Below are positions 1 to 6,270 of a stretch of DNA of 10,008 bases, piece after piece. The first letter of the stretch is position 1, and each line of letters opens with the position of its first letter. Under the pieces are notes generated by a model. The model saw nothing but the letters and a program-made list of their open reading frames with translations, did no database searches and was not told where the DNA came from. Made by a program: the position numbers and the translations under genes. Source of the DNA: an uncultured Ruminococcus sp. (lineage in GTDB: Bacteria > Bacillota > Clostridia > Oscillospirales > Acutalibacteraceae); assembly GCA_902773165.1 (NCBI GenBank), contig CACYDO010000290.1:1-10008 (forward strand), given 5' to 3'.

Positions 1-1246
1 CGATAATATCCATGACGTCTTCAAAACGCGAGTTGTCTTCCGTAACTACGGAAAGGTCGCTTAGTCTTCCAGAGGTTTCGCCCATTTCGTAACGGCGTAT
101 TTTCGGGCGGTTGCCGCCTGCGCCAAAGAGCGTTATCAGCCTGTTAGGTTCATATTTCCGAAGCGTTGTCAGCACGTTTTCCATGCTGAGCGCATTGTGC
201 GCATAGTCGATAAGAAGCGTGAAGCGGTCGCTGACGGCGACAGGCTCTACTCTGCCCTTTACTTTTACAGCTTCAAGGCCTTTGCAGATCGCCTCTTTGT
301 CAGCGCCGCAGTGACGGCATACGGAAATCGCCGCAAGCGCGTTGTAAATATTGAATTTGCCCGGGATTCCTACGTTTACGCGATAGCTGTCGTATCCGTT
401 AACATCGAACGAAACGCCGAGAAATCCCGGACGGCGCGTAAGCTCTCCGTTTGAAGCGTAAACATCGCAGCTCTCGTCAAAGCCAAAAGTTTCGATCGTG
501 CAGGAAGCGTCTTTTACAACTGTGTCAAAAACCTGACTGTCTTTGTTGATGAAGCCGTGTCTGCACTGCTTGAACAGAAGCTTTTTGCAGTCGAGGTATT
601 CCTCTAAGCTTGCATGCTCGCCGTCGCCAATGTGATCGTCGGAAAAATTCGTAAATATGCCGTAATCGAAGTTGATGGCGTCGGTCCTGTGCCATTTTAA
701 TCCGAGTGACGAAGCTTCTATAACAAACGCTTTGCAGCCTTCGTCTGCCATTTTGCGCAGCGCTTCCTGTATTTCAAATGACTCCGGTGTAGTGTTATTT
801 GTTTTGTAAATCTTATCGCCGATTACTATCCCCAGAGTACCGATCGTTCCCGTTTTGATGCCGGCAGCGCCGAGAATGGACTGTATCATCGCGGCAGTCG
901 TCGTTTTGCCCTTCGTTCCCGTTACGGCAATGGTAAAATCAAGCTCCTCGGCAGGGTGACCGAAATAGTTCGCAGAGAGAACAGCGAGCGCCGCCCTTGT
1001 GTCGTCTACTTTTATTACAGCTTCGCAGTCAAGCTCAAGAGGGTCGCTGAGAACAACGGCAGCCGCGCCGCTTTTTACGGCTGAATCGGCAAATTTGTGC
1101 GCGTCAACATTATAGCCCTTCAGGCAGACAAAAACATCTCCCTTTTCAACCTTGCGCGAGTCGTAAACAAGCTTATTGATCTCAATATCGCCGTTTCCTT
1201 TTAAAAAAGTATAGCTTGTGCCGCTGAGTAATTCTGATAATTTCAT
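1..1246 (-). CDS. murE: MurE-family UDP-N-acetylmuramyl-tripeptide synthetase, C-terminus cut by window edge
   Basis: Cytoplasmic Mur ligase that adds the third amino acid of the peptidoglycan stem peptide to UDP-MurNAc-dipeptide using ATP. I translated the minus strand from the ATG at 1246-1244; 415 codons are present and the rest lies off the left edge. Visible marks are an N-terminal domain with YDSRKVEKGDVF (about 28-39), the P-loop GTKGKTTT (110-117), NTTPES (151-156), the Lys expected to be carbamylated in EYLDCKKLLF (K221), IDYAHN (346-351), and EDNSR (403-407) where the third-amino-acid selector DNPR normally sits. The P-loop has Lys for the usual Asn, the DNPR Pro is Ser, and the segment FTNFSDDHIGDGEH differs from textbook MurE, so this may be a divergent clostridial subfamily or second copy. 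The retained Asn and Arg favour meso-diaminopimelate over lysine, but this is inferred. AAAGGAG lies about 10 bases upstream (1263-1257). Confidence 0.88.
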   Translation of the reverse strand, partial: MKLSELLSGTSYTFLKGNGDIEINKLVYDSRKVEKGDVFVCLKGYNVDAHKFADSAVKSGAAAVVLSDPLELDCEAVIKVDDTRAALAVLSANYFGHPAEELDFTIAVTGTKGKTTTAAMIQSILGAAGIKTGTIGTLGIVIGDKIYKTNNTTPESFEIQEALRKMADEGCKAFVIEASSLGLKWHRTDAINFDYGIFTNFSDDHIGDGEHASLEEYLDCKKLLFKQCRHGFINKDSQVFDTVVKDASCTIETFGFDESCDVYASNGELTRRPGFLGVSFDVNGYDSYRVNVGIPGKFNIYNALAAISVCRHCGADKEAICKGLEAVKVKGRVEPVAVSDRFTLLIDYAHNALSMENVLTTLRKYEPNRLITLFGAGGNRPKIRRYEMGETSGRLSDLSVVTEDNSRFEDVMDII

Positions 1247-1290
1247 AAAAACTTGACTCCTTTTCGTAGCAATAATTTGTTCTTAAAAAT

Positions 1291-1304
1291 TTATGCATGC
1301 ATAA
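1291..1304. repeat. Perfect 14-bp palindrome upstream of the murE-like gene
   Basis: TTATGCATGCATAA is its own reverse complement. A further copy of its half, TGCATAA, follows at 1314-1320. It lies between the murE ribosome site and the likely murE promoter, so it would fall in the murE leader. It could bind a dimeric regulator or be a chance AT-rich palindrome; I do not recognise the motif. Confidence 0.4.
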
Positions 1305-1335
1305 GGCAGCAAATGCATAAGCTGAATGAACAAAA

Positions 1336-1365
1336 AATATATTAAAAATGTACAGAAATTTTCAA
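1336..1365 (-). promoter_or_regulatory. Candidate murE promoter (proximal)
   Basis: On the minus strand TTGAAA (1365-1360) is followed, 18 bases on, by TATATT (1341-1336), with an overlapping TAATAT at 15 bases. This is a plausible but not strong sigma-A promoter pointing at murE about 90 bases downstream. A second candidate lies further upstream at 1524-1496. Confidence 0.35.
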
Positions 1366-1372
1366 TTTCCTA

Positions 1373-1401
1373 TTGATTTACAGATTGAAATGCTGTATAA
1401 T
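1373..1401 (+). promoter_or_regulatory. Sigma-A promoter for a candidate small RNA
   Basis: TTGATT (1373-1378), a 17-base spacer and a perfect TATAAT (1396-1401) predict a start near 1408. No credible open reading frame follows before an intrinsic terminator at about 1548-1585, which suggests a non-coding transcript. Confidence 0.6.
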
Positions 1402-1495
1402 TAATATTAATAAAAATAGGGTTGAGACAATATGCCCCATATCCTGAAACCGGAGGGCTCTCCAATGGCTTAGTGAGTTTGTTTCCTTATATTAT

Positions 1496-1524
1496 AACAT
1501 ACTACATTATTTCGGTCTTGTCAA
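1496..1524 (-). promoter_or_regulatory. Candidate distal minus-strand promoter toward murE
   Basis: On the minus strand a perfect TTGACA (1524-1519) is followed after 17 bases by TATGTT (1501-1496). It lies inside the plus-strand RNA candidate and would give murE a leader of about 240 nt antisense to that RNA. The -10 is only a moderate match. Confidence 0.4.
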
Positions 1525-1547
1525 TGAGACTTGATCTCTTTAGTTTT

Positions 1548-1585
1548 AATTCGTTCTTAGCAGAAAGCAACGAATTTTTGTTTTT
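1548..1585 (+). terminator. Intrinsic terminator of the small RNA candidate
   Basis: AATTCGTT (1548-1555) pairs fully with AACGAATT (1569-1576). CTT/AAG pairing can extend the stem inward, and TTTTGTTTTT follows on the plus strand to 1585. No plus-strand gene precedes it, so it most naturally ends the transcript starting near 1408. Confidence 0.6.
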
Positions 1586-1679
1586 GATCGATGTTTGCTA
1601 ATGAATTCGGAAAAATGTGTATGTGTTAATGAAAACTATTTCGACAGGCTTTGACCGTGATTGTTTGTGGTGAAAATTA

Positions 1680-1693
1680 ACAAACCGTTTTGT
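1680..1693. promoter_or_regulatory. LacI-family-like operator candidate 1
   Basis: ACAAACCGTTTTGT is a near-palindrome, 12 of 14 positions symmetrical, with a central CG. That is the general shape of LacI/GalR-family operators, which commonly control sugar ABC operons. A related site lies about 107 bases downstream. No regulator gene is in the window. Confidence 0.3.
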
Positions 1694-1785
1694 AAAAAAG
1701 AAATTTTTTTCGCCGGAGTATGAGCTCGTTTGAAAAATCAGCGTTCATATGTATGTTATTCTAAAATAGTTTTTAGTTATTTTTT

Positions 1786-1800
1786 ACAAACATCGTTTGG
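1786..1800. promoter_or_regulatory. CAAAC/GTTTG inverted repeat, operator candidate 2
   Basis: CAAAC (1787-1791) and GTTTG (1795-1799) form a perfect five-base inverted repeat with a three-base spacer. It shares CAAAC and GTTTTG/GTTTG arms with the site at 1680-1693. The spacing of the arms differs between the two, so they may not bind the same protein. Confidence 0.28.
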
Positions 1801-1922
1801 TGAAAATGCTGATATTATAAAGATGGCATTTATGCGTTTTGCTAATTATTTCAAAAATGATATACAAATTGCATAAAAAAACAGCTGTAATATATTTAGA
1901 GCAATAAAATTGTATAAAGTTA

Positions 1923-1951
1923 TTGCAAAAAAGCTGTGCATATGTTATTAT
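1923..1951 (+). promoter_or_regulatory. Extended -10 promoter for the sugar transporter operon
   Basis: TTGCAA (1923-1928), a 17-base spacer and TATTAT (1946-1951) preceded by the TGn extension (TGT, 1943-1945) predict a start near 1958, giving a leader of about 140 nt before the binding-protein gene. Confidence 0.6.
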
Positions 1952-2001
1952 TTATATAGTGACGCTGCCGTACTTTATGGGTATATTTTCAGGTCAGATA
2001 C

Positions 2002-2050
2002 GTTGAACCCTTTCGCAAGTACGCAGCTCAGGGGGCATAGCCCGGGCAAC
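2002..2050 (+). other. Structured GC-rich element in the transporter leader
   Basis: In an otherwise AT-rich leader, GTTG (2002-2005) can pair with CAAC (2047-2050), CCCT (2008-2011) with AGGG (2030-2033), and GGGC (2033-2036) with GCCC (2040-2043). The last two pairings share base 2033. A T-rich run follows, then the ribosome site GAAGGA (about 2084-2089). The alternatives could act as an attenuator or stabilise the 5' end; I do not recognise a riboswitch class. Confidence 0.35.
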
Positions 2051-2098
2051 TATATTTTATATTTTTTATTTTATTTTTCAGAAAGAAGGAAAAAGTAA

Positions 2099-3442
2099 AT
2101 GAACAAGACAAAAAGATTTTGTGCGATCGCGCTGGCAGCTATGATGGCTGTAACAGCATTTGCAGGCTGCGGCGGTACACCGACAGATACGCAGACAGCT
2201 TCCGGCGGAGATACTACGGCTTCTACCGGCGATGCAACAGGCGGCGACACAACAGCAGCTGATGACGGCGATCCGCTCCTCGGCGAGGGCGCAGCAGGTC
2301 CGATCAGCCTTAAAGTTTGGGGTCCTGACGCAGCTCAGGCAGTTCTTAAGGATCAGTGCGCAAGGTTCTCCGAGAACATGAAGGCATACGGCGACATCAC
2401 AATCGAAGTTGTTCCTCAGGGCGAGGCTGACTCCGCAACTCAGGTTCTTACAGACTCTTCCGCAGCAGCAGACGTATTCGGCTTTGCATGCGATAACCTC
2501 GACAAGCTCGTAACAGCCAGCGCTCTTCTTGAAGTAACAGGCGCAGACGCAGATTTCGTTAAAAGCTCCAACAGCGAAGCTTCCGTAAACGCAGCTACAA
2601 AGAACGGCTCTATCTGGGCTTTCCCCGAGACAGGCGACAACAGCTACTGCCTCGTTTATGACAAGAGAGTAGTATCCGATGAGCAGGCTAAGACGCTTGA
2701 GGGCGTATTCGAGGCTTGTAAGGCAGCTAACAAGAAGTTCGTTATGGACGCAGGCAACGGTTACTATTCATGCCTGTTCATGTTCACAGGCGGACTTAAG
2801 ATCGATGGTCTTGAGGAAGATGGTATTACTCAGAAGTTCACAGATTACGACGAGACAACAATGGTTAACACCATGCTCGCATTCCATAAGCTCTTTACAG
2901 AGAATAAGGATTACTTCCTCAACGGTGAGGTTACAAAGATAGTAGACGGCTTCAAGAGCGGCACAGTAGGCGCAGGCTTCGACGGCTCCTGGAACTTCTC
3001 CAGCGCAAAGGAAACTCTCGGCGAGAACGCAGGCTTCGCAGTTCTTCCCACAATCAACGTAAACGGTACTGATACACAGATCGTTAATATGTTTGGTTAC
3101 AAGCTTCTCGGCGTTAACGCTTCAACAGCTTATCCGAACACAGCTATCGAGCTTGCTAAGTTCCTCTCCGGTGAAGAGTGCCAGAAGGAAAGAGCAGAGC
3201 AGCTCAACTGGGGTCCGTCCAATAAGGTTATCGCAGAGAGCGAAACGATCAAGAACGACCAGGCTTTGAGCGCAATCCTTGCTCAGTCTGCTTACTCCGT
3301 TCCTCAGGTAGGCGTTGCTGCTACGTTCTGGACACCTGTTGGTACATTCGGAAGCAAGATCGCAGATGCTGATAATCCGCTTGACGAGGCAGCTTGCAAG
3401 GAGATCATCACATCAACGATCGCTAACGTAAAGGATGAGTAA
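2099..3442 (+). CDS. Sugar ABC transporter substrate-binding lipoprotein (family 1, MalE-like)
   Basis: This is the extracellular sugar-capture component of a CUT1-type importer. The 447-residue protein starts with a lipoprotein signal peptide: KTKR, a hydrophobic core, and the lipobox FAGC, with Cys24 as the likely lipid-anchored residue. A flexible Thr/Gly/Asp linker (about 25-63) follows, then a two-lobed binding domain beginning at ISLKVWGPDA (about 69-78). GSIWAFPETGDNSYCLVYDK (about 170-189) and the late GPSNK segment resemble maltose/oligosaccharide-binding proteins of Firmicutes, and the length fits the family. GAAGGA lies about nine bases upstream. Two permease genes follow in the same direction. 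The substrate is inferred only as a maltodextrin-like or other oligosaccharide. Lys is mostly AAG and Ala/Thr mostly GCA/GCT/ACA, consistent with high expression. Confidence 0.9.
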   Translation: MNKTKRFCAIALAAMMAVTAFAGCGGTPTDTQTASGGDTTASTGDATGGDTTAADDGDPLLGEGAAGPISLKVWGPDAAQAVLKDQCARFSENMKAYGDITIEVVPQGEADSATQVLTDSSAAADVFGFACDNLDKLVTASALLEVTGADADFVKSSNSEASVNAATKNGSIWAFPETGDNSYCLVYDKRVVSDEQAKTLEGVFEACKAANKKFVMDAGNGYYSCLFMFTGGLKIDGLEEDGITQKFTDYDETTMVNTMLAFHKLFTENKDYFLNGEVTKIVDGFKSGTVGAGFDGSWNFSSAKETLGENAGFAVLPTINVNGTDTQIVNMFGYKLLGVNASTAYPNTAIELAKFLSGEECQKERAEQLNWGPSNKVIAESETIKNDQALSAILAQSAYSVPQVGVAATFWTPVGTFGSKIADADNPLDEAACKEIITSTIANVKDE

Positions 3443-3484
3443 TCCTTTTACGGGATCAATGATTTAACTGCACAAACAATTTTA

Positions 3485-3526
3485 AGGAATACGGGCTGAA
3501 GGGATAGCCTTGACGCCCGTATTCTT
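3485..3526 (+). promoter_or_regulatory. Long intercistronic hairpin between binding protein and permease genes
   Basis: GAATACGGGC (3487-3496) pairs perfectly with GCCCGTATTC (3515-3524). An inner AAGG/CCTT (3499-3502 with 3508-3511) and two more outer pairs extend it. TTACGCG follows instead of a T-run, so it is not a standard terminator. By analogy with the malE-malF junction of other bacteria, it probably protects the upstream mRNA or limits read-through, so that more binding protein than permease is made. Confidence 0.65.
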
Positions 3527-3551
3527 ACGCGAAAAATAGGAGAGTGAGCTA

Positions 3552-5048
3552 ATGACATTTATTGAATATAAGTCTCTGACTCCGGCTCAGCGCGTTACTT
3601 ACAAGGTCAAAGAGTTTTTTTCACTGCTTCCGGGCAGATGTAAGGGTTTCTTCTCTGCTATCGGTAAATTCTTTGTAAATCTATTTAAAAGTTTCGGCGC
3701 AGGGTTGAAGGGCTACGGTGCAAGATTCGGAGCCGGAGATATGAGCACAAAGCTTTCATATCTTATTATGGGCTTCGGTAATTTTACAAGAGGTCAGGTC
3801 GGAAAGGGTCTTGCGTTCCTGGCTGCCGAGGTTCTGTACATACTTTATATGGCAAACTTCGGTCTTGTATATCTTGATAAATTTGATACACTTGGTCTCG
3901 TTGCTAAGAGAGAAATCATTCTGCCTAACGGAAGAAAATCGGTTGAGTTCGTTGATAACTCAATGCTGATCCTTCTCTACGGTACAATGTCAATTCTTTT
4001 GACGATCGTATTTATTGCTGTTTATGTTGCAAATACAAAAGCAGCATACGAGGCAGAGCAGACTCAGAAGGCAGGTAAAAAGAATCTTACACTCAAGCAG
4101 GAGCTTGCAGACTTCCTTGACGGAAAGTATCACATTACGCTTCTTGCTACACCTGTAATTCTTATTTCCGTATTTACAATTCTTCCTCTCGTGTTCATGA
4201 TCATGATCGCGTTTACTAACTACGATCAGAACCATGTACCGCCGGGAAATCTTTTCACATGGGTAGGTCTTCAGACCTTCCGCGATGTATTTAAAGTATC
4301 CGAAGGCGCAAGCAAAGGATACACATTTATCCAGCTGACAAAATGGACGATCGTTTGGGCTATATTTGCTACATTCTCGAACTACATTCTCGGAATGGTT
4401 CTTGCTCTCATGATCAACAAAAAGAGCATTAAGTTCAAGGCTCTTTGGAGAACCTTGTTCGTTATTACTATCGCAGTACCTCAGTTCGTATCGCTTCTTC
4501 TCATGCAGCAGATCCTTCAGGACGACGGCGTTATGAACGTTATTCTCGGATATCTCGGAATTGCACCGATCTCATTCTTTAACAGTACCGCGTTGGTTGC
4601 GCGTGTAACGGTTATCGTGGTTAATATGTGGGTCGGCGTACCTTATACGATCCTCCAGACATCCGGTATTCTTATGAATATTCCTGAAGACCTTTACGAA
4701 AGTGCCAGAATCGACGGTGCAACCCCTGTTGTACAGTTCTTCCAGATCACACTTCCGTACATGCTCTTCGTAACTACACCTTATCTGATCCAGACCTTCG
4801 TAGGAAATATCAATAACTTTAACGTTATCTATCTTCTTACAGCGGGCGGACCGAAAAAGGATCTCAGCCTTTACCAGGCAGGTCAGACCGACCTTCTTGT
4901 AACATGGCTCTTTAACCTGACGATGAACAGTAATGACTACAACACAGCAGCTGCCGTAGGTATTCTCGTATTTATCGTCTGCGCTACGCTGTCGCTCATT
5001 ACCTTCAACCTGTCCAAGTCTTCAAGAAATGAGGAGGAATTCTCATGA
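3552..5048 (+). CDS. Sugar ABC transporter permease, MalF-like, with extended N-terminus
   Basis: One of the two membrane subunits forming the sugar channel of a CUT1 importer. The 498-residue protein carries the EAA loop that docks with the ATPase: E383-S-A followed by G389 and ending in I399-T-L-P402. About eight hydrophobic segments are visible, including 137-160, 197-222, 265-288, 300-320, 350-372, 404-420 and 466-486. The first 65 residues are basic and amphipathic. A short hydrophobic region with FGNFTRGQVGKGLAFLAAEV (76-95) precedes the core, an extension I associate with Firmicute maltose-type permeases. TAGGAGAG lies about eight bases before the ATG. The stop overlaps the next gene's start (ATGA), indicating translational coupling. 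No ATP-binding gene lies in the window, consistent with a shared MsmX/MsmK-type ATPase elsewhere. Confidence 0.92.
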   Translation: MTFIEYKSLTPAQRVTYKVKEFFSLLPGRCKGFFSAIGKFFVNLFKSFGAGLKGYGARFGAGDMSTKLSYLIMGFGNFTRGQVGKGLAFLAAEVLYILYMANFGLVYLDKFDTLGLVAKREIILPNGRKSVEFVDNSMLILLYGTMSILLTIVFIAVYVANTKAAYEAEQTQKAGKKNLTLKQELADFLDGKYHITLLATPVILISVFTILPLVFMIMIAFTNYDQNHVPPGNLFTWVGLQTFRDVFKVSEGASKGYTFIQLTKWTIVWAIFATFSNYILGMVLALMINKKSIKFKALWRTLFVITIAVPQFVSLLLMQQILQDDGVMNVILGYLGIAPISFFNSTALVARVTVIVVNMWVGVPYTILQTSGILMNIPEDLYESARIDGATPVVQFFQITLPYMLFVTTPYLIQTFVGNINNFNVIYLLTAGGPKKDLSLYQAGQTDLLVTWLFNLTMNSNDYNTAAAVGILVFIVCATLSLITFNLSKSSRNEEEFS

Positions 5049-5899
5049 TAAAAAGTTATAAGTTACAAAGAACTATTGCAGACGTAGTTATTTACGTTAT
5101 TCTTGCAGTGCTTGGTATTATTTGGGTAAGCCCCCTCGTATGGCTTTTCTTACACTCCTTCCGCGCAGAAGGCGGTGTTACAGTTCCTTACGTTTTCCCG
5201 AAGCAATTTACACTGGAAAACTACAGTAAGCTCTTTACAGACACAGACGTATTTGACTATCCGAGATGGTTCCTTAATACATTTGTTGTAGCTGTATTCT
5301 CCTGTATTATATCCACTTTGTCGGTACTTATGGTATCGTACACATTCTCAAGACTTCGCTTTAAGTCTCGTAAAATGTTCATTAACATCGGTATGATTCT
5401 CGGAATGTTCCCCGGATTCATGACCATGATCGCGCTTTACTATTTGCTCAAAGCAATGAACCTTACGCAGACTCTTCCGGCTCTCGTTATCTGCTACAGC
5501 GCCGGTTCCGGTCTTGGATTCGCCATCTCAAAGGGCTTCTTCGATACAATTCCGAGAGCTCTCGACGAGGCTGCTACGATCGACGGTGCTACAAGAAATC
5601 AGATCTTCTGGAAGATAATTCTTCCGATCTCCAAGCCTATCCTTGTATATACGGTACTTACAGCATTTATCGGCCCGTGGTGCGACTTTATCCTGGTTCG
5701 TATCATCATGGGTGATAAGCGTGAAAACTATACCGTAGCTATGGGCCTTCAGAAGATGGTTGACAGAGAGTATAAGCAGAATTACTTTAAGCAGTTCCTT
5801 TCAGGTTCTGTTGTAGTTGCTATTCCGATCACGATTCTCTTCCTGAAGATGCAGAATTACTATGTAGAGGGTGTTACAGCCGGCGGTGTTAAGGGTTAA
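5045..5899 (+). CDS. Sugar ABC transporter permease, MalG-like
   Basis: Second membrane subunit of the sugar importer, pairing with the permease encoded just upstream. The 284-residue length is typical for MalG-like proteins. Six hydrophobic segments are visible, at about 14-36, 77-99, 112-135, 143-165, 196-218 and 252-268. The EAA loop reads E175-A-A-T-I-D-G181 and continues to I192-L-P194, the docking helix for the ATPase. The C-terminus ends in a Gly-rich tail (GVTAGGVKG). The start overlaps the upstream stop by four bases, and AGGAGG sits at 5032-5037, seven bases before the ATG. A long hairpin at 5973-6003 follows, and no further sugar gene is seen, so this appears to be the last gene of the transport operon. 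The sugar carried cannot be read from the sequence. Confidence 0.92.
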   Translation: MIKSYKLQRTIADVVIYVILAVLGIIWVSPLVWLFLHSFRAEGGVTVPYVFPKQFTLENYSKLFTDTDVFDYPRWFLNTFVVAVFSCIISTLSVLMVSYTFSRLRFKSRKMFINIGMILGMFPGFMTMIALYYLLKAMNLTQTLPALVICYSAGSGLGFAISKGFFDTIPRALDEAATIDGATRNQIFWKIILPISKPILVYTVLTAFIGPWCDFILVRIIMGDKRENYTVAMGLQKMVDREYKQNYFKQFLSGSVVVAIPITILFLKMQNYYVEGVTAGGVKG

Positions 5900-5972
5900 T
5901 TTCCCTATAGCCATCTTGCGTTGTATTCAATATTTGCGTTATTAAGCGCTGAATGATACATAGCTCATTCTA

Positions 5973-6016
5973 AGCGGCATTTGCTAAAAAAGCAAATGCC
6001 GCTATAAGCTTTTATA
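5973..6016 (+). terminator. Long hairpin ending the sugar transporter operon
   Basis: AGCGGCATTTGCT (5973-5985) pairs perfectly with AGCAAATGCCGCT (5991-6003) around an AAAAA loop. ATAAGCTTTTATAT follows, a short and displaced T-run. It is probably a terminator of reduced efficiency or a 3'-end stabilising hairpin. Confidence 0.7.
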
Positions 6017-6164
6017 TAAATAATTGTTGCATACATATCTTATGGTATCAAAAAATGACAACACAATATTTTATTAGTAATAGTATATTGGAATAAAATA
6101 TAAATATTTATAAATTGATAATTTTTAGGTCAAATCTTTTCTAAAGAAAATTTATAAAAAACAC
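6017..6164. other. Intergenic AT-rich spacer, no gene seen
   Basis: This very AT-rich stretch lies between the hairpin closing the transport operon and the promoter of the sortase operon. I see no reading frame or clear structured element in it. Confidence 0.5.
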
Positions 6165-6193
6165 TTTACAAATTTGTTATAAGGTGATAAAAT
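6165..6193 (+). promoter_or_regulatory. Extended -10 promoter for the sortase/LCP operon
   Basis: TTTACA (6165-6170), a 17-base spacer and TAAAAT (6188-6193), preceded by TGA as a TGn extension, predict a start near 6200. That leaves a 70-nt leader before the small SPKTG protein, with a strong AGGAGGT ribosome site at 6255-6261. Confidence 0.62.
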
Positions 6194-6270
6194 AATGATA
6201 AAGTAGTATTTTCCGATGCGGGTCTTACTATTTGATCTGAAAGGAAGCAATATTAGGAGGTAATTTCAAT

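Larger units (their letters stand above)
1408..1585 (+). ncRNA. Candidate stand-alone structured RNA of about 175 nt, class unknown
   Basis: The segment runs from a good promoter (1373-1401) to an intrinsic terminator (1548-1585) with no credible gene between. It can fold. TTG 1422-1424 pairs with CAA 1522-1524, and ACAA 1427-1430 with TTGT 1518-1521, giving a long-range closing stem with a two-base bulge. Inside it, GAAAC 1446-1450 pairs with GTTTC 1481-1485, and GGAG 1452-1455 with CTCC 1460-1463 around a four-base loop. Size and closed-stem layout are compatible with a 6S-type RNA, but I cannot match any conserved family motif. I do not see the SRP RNA loop or riboswitch cores. It could also be an orphan regulatory RNA. 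The folding was done by eye. Confidence 0.5.
1586..1922. other. Gene-free AT-rich stretch upstream of the transporter operon
   Basis: I see no credible coding region here. The stretch holds two CAAAC/GTTTG inverted repeats (listed separately), a GGTGAAAAT direct repeat (1669-1677 and 1799-1807), and a weak promoter-like pair, TTGAAA 1730-1735 and TATGTT 1752-1757 with a 16-base spacer. It is probably regulatory DNA for the sugar transporter. Confidence 0.4.

Noticed and set aside
197..454. 85-codon plus-strand open frame inside the murE-like gene
   Set aside because: It lies antisense to a clearly conserved Mur ligase reading frame and has no ribosome site or recognisable product.
1432..1473. 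13-codon ATG frame inside the small RNA candidate
   Set aside because: It is very short, lacks a proper ribosome site and overlaps the predicted hairpins. It is more likely chance.
1408..1585. SRP RNA, tmRNA or T-box as identity of the small RNA candidate
   Set aside because: The SRP loop motif, the tRNA-like end of tmRNA and the T-box core are not present. Only the 6S-like size remains as a hint.
1910..2098. 62-codon plus-strand open frame ending just before the binding-protein start
   Set aside because: It starts with TTG and has no ribosome site. It runs across the predicted promoter and structured leader, and its composition does not look like a protein.
3990..4235. Antisense frame within the MalF-like permease gene
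   Set aside because: It is a shadow of a strongly coding plus-strand gene with membrane segments and the EAA motif, and has no supporting signals.
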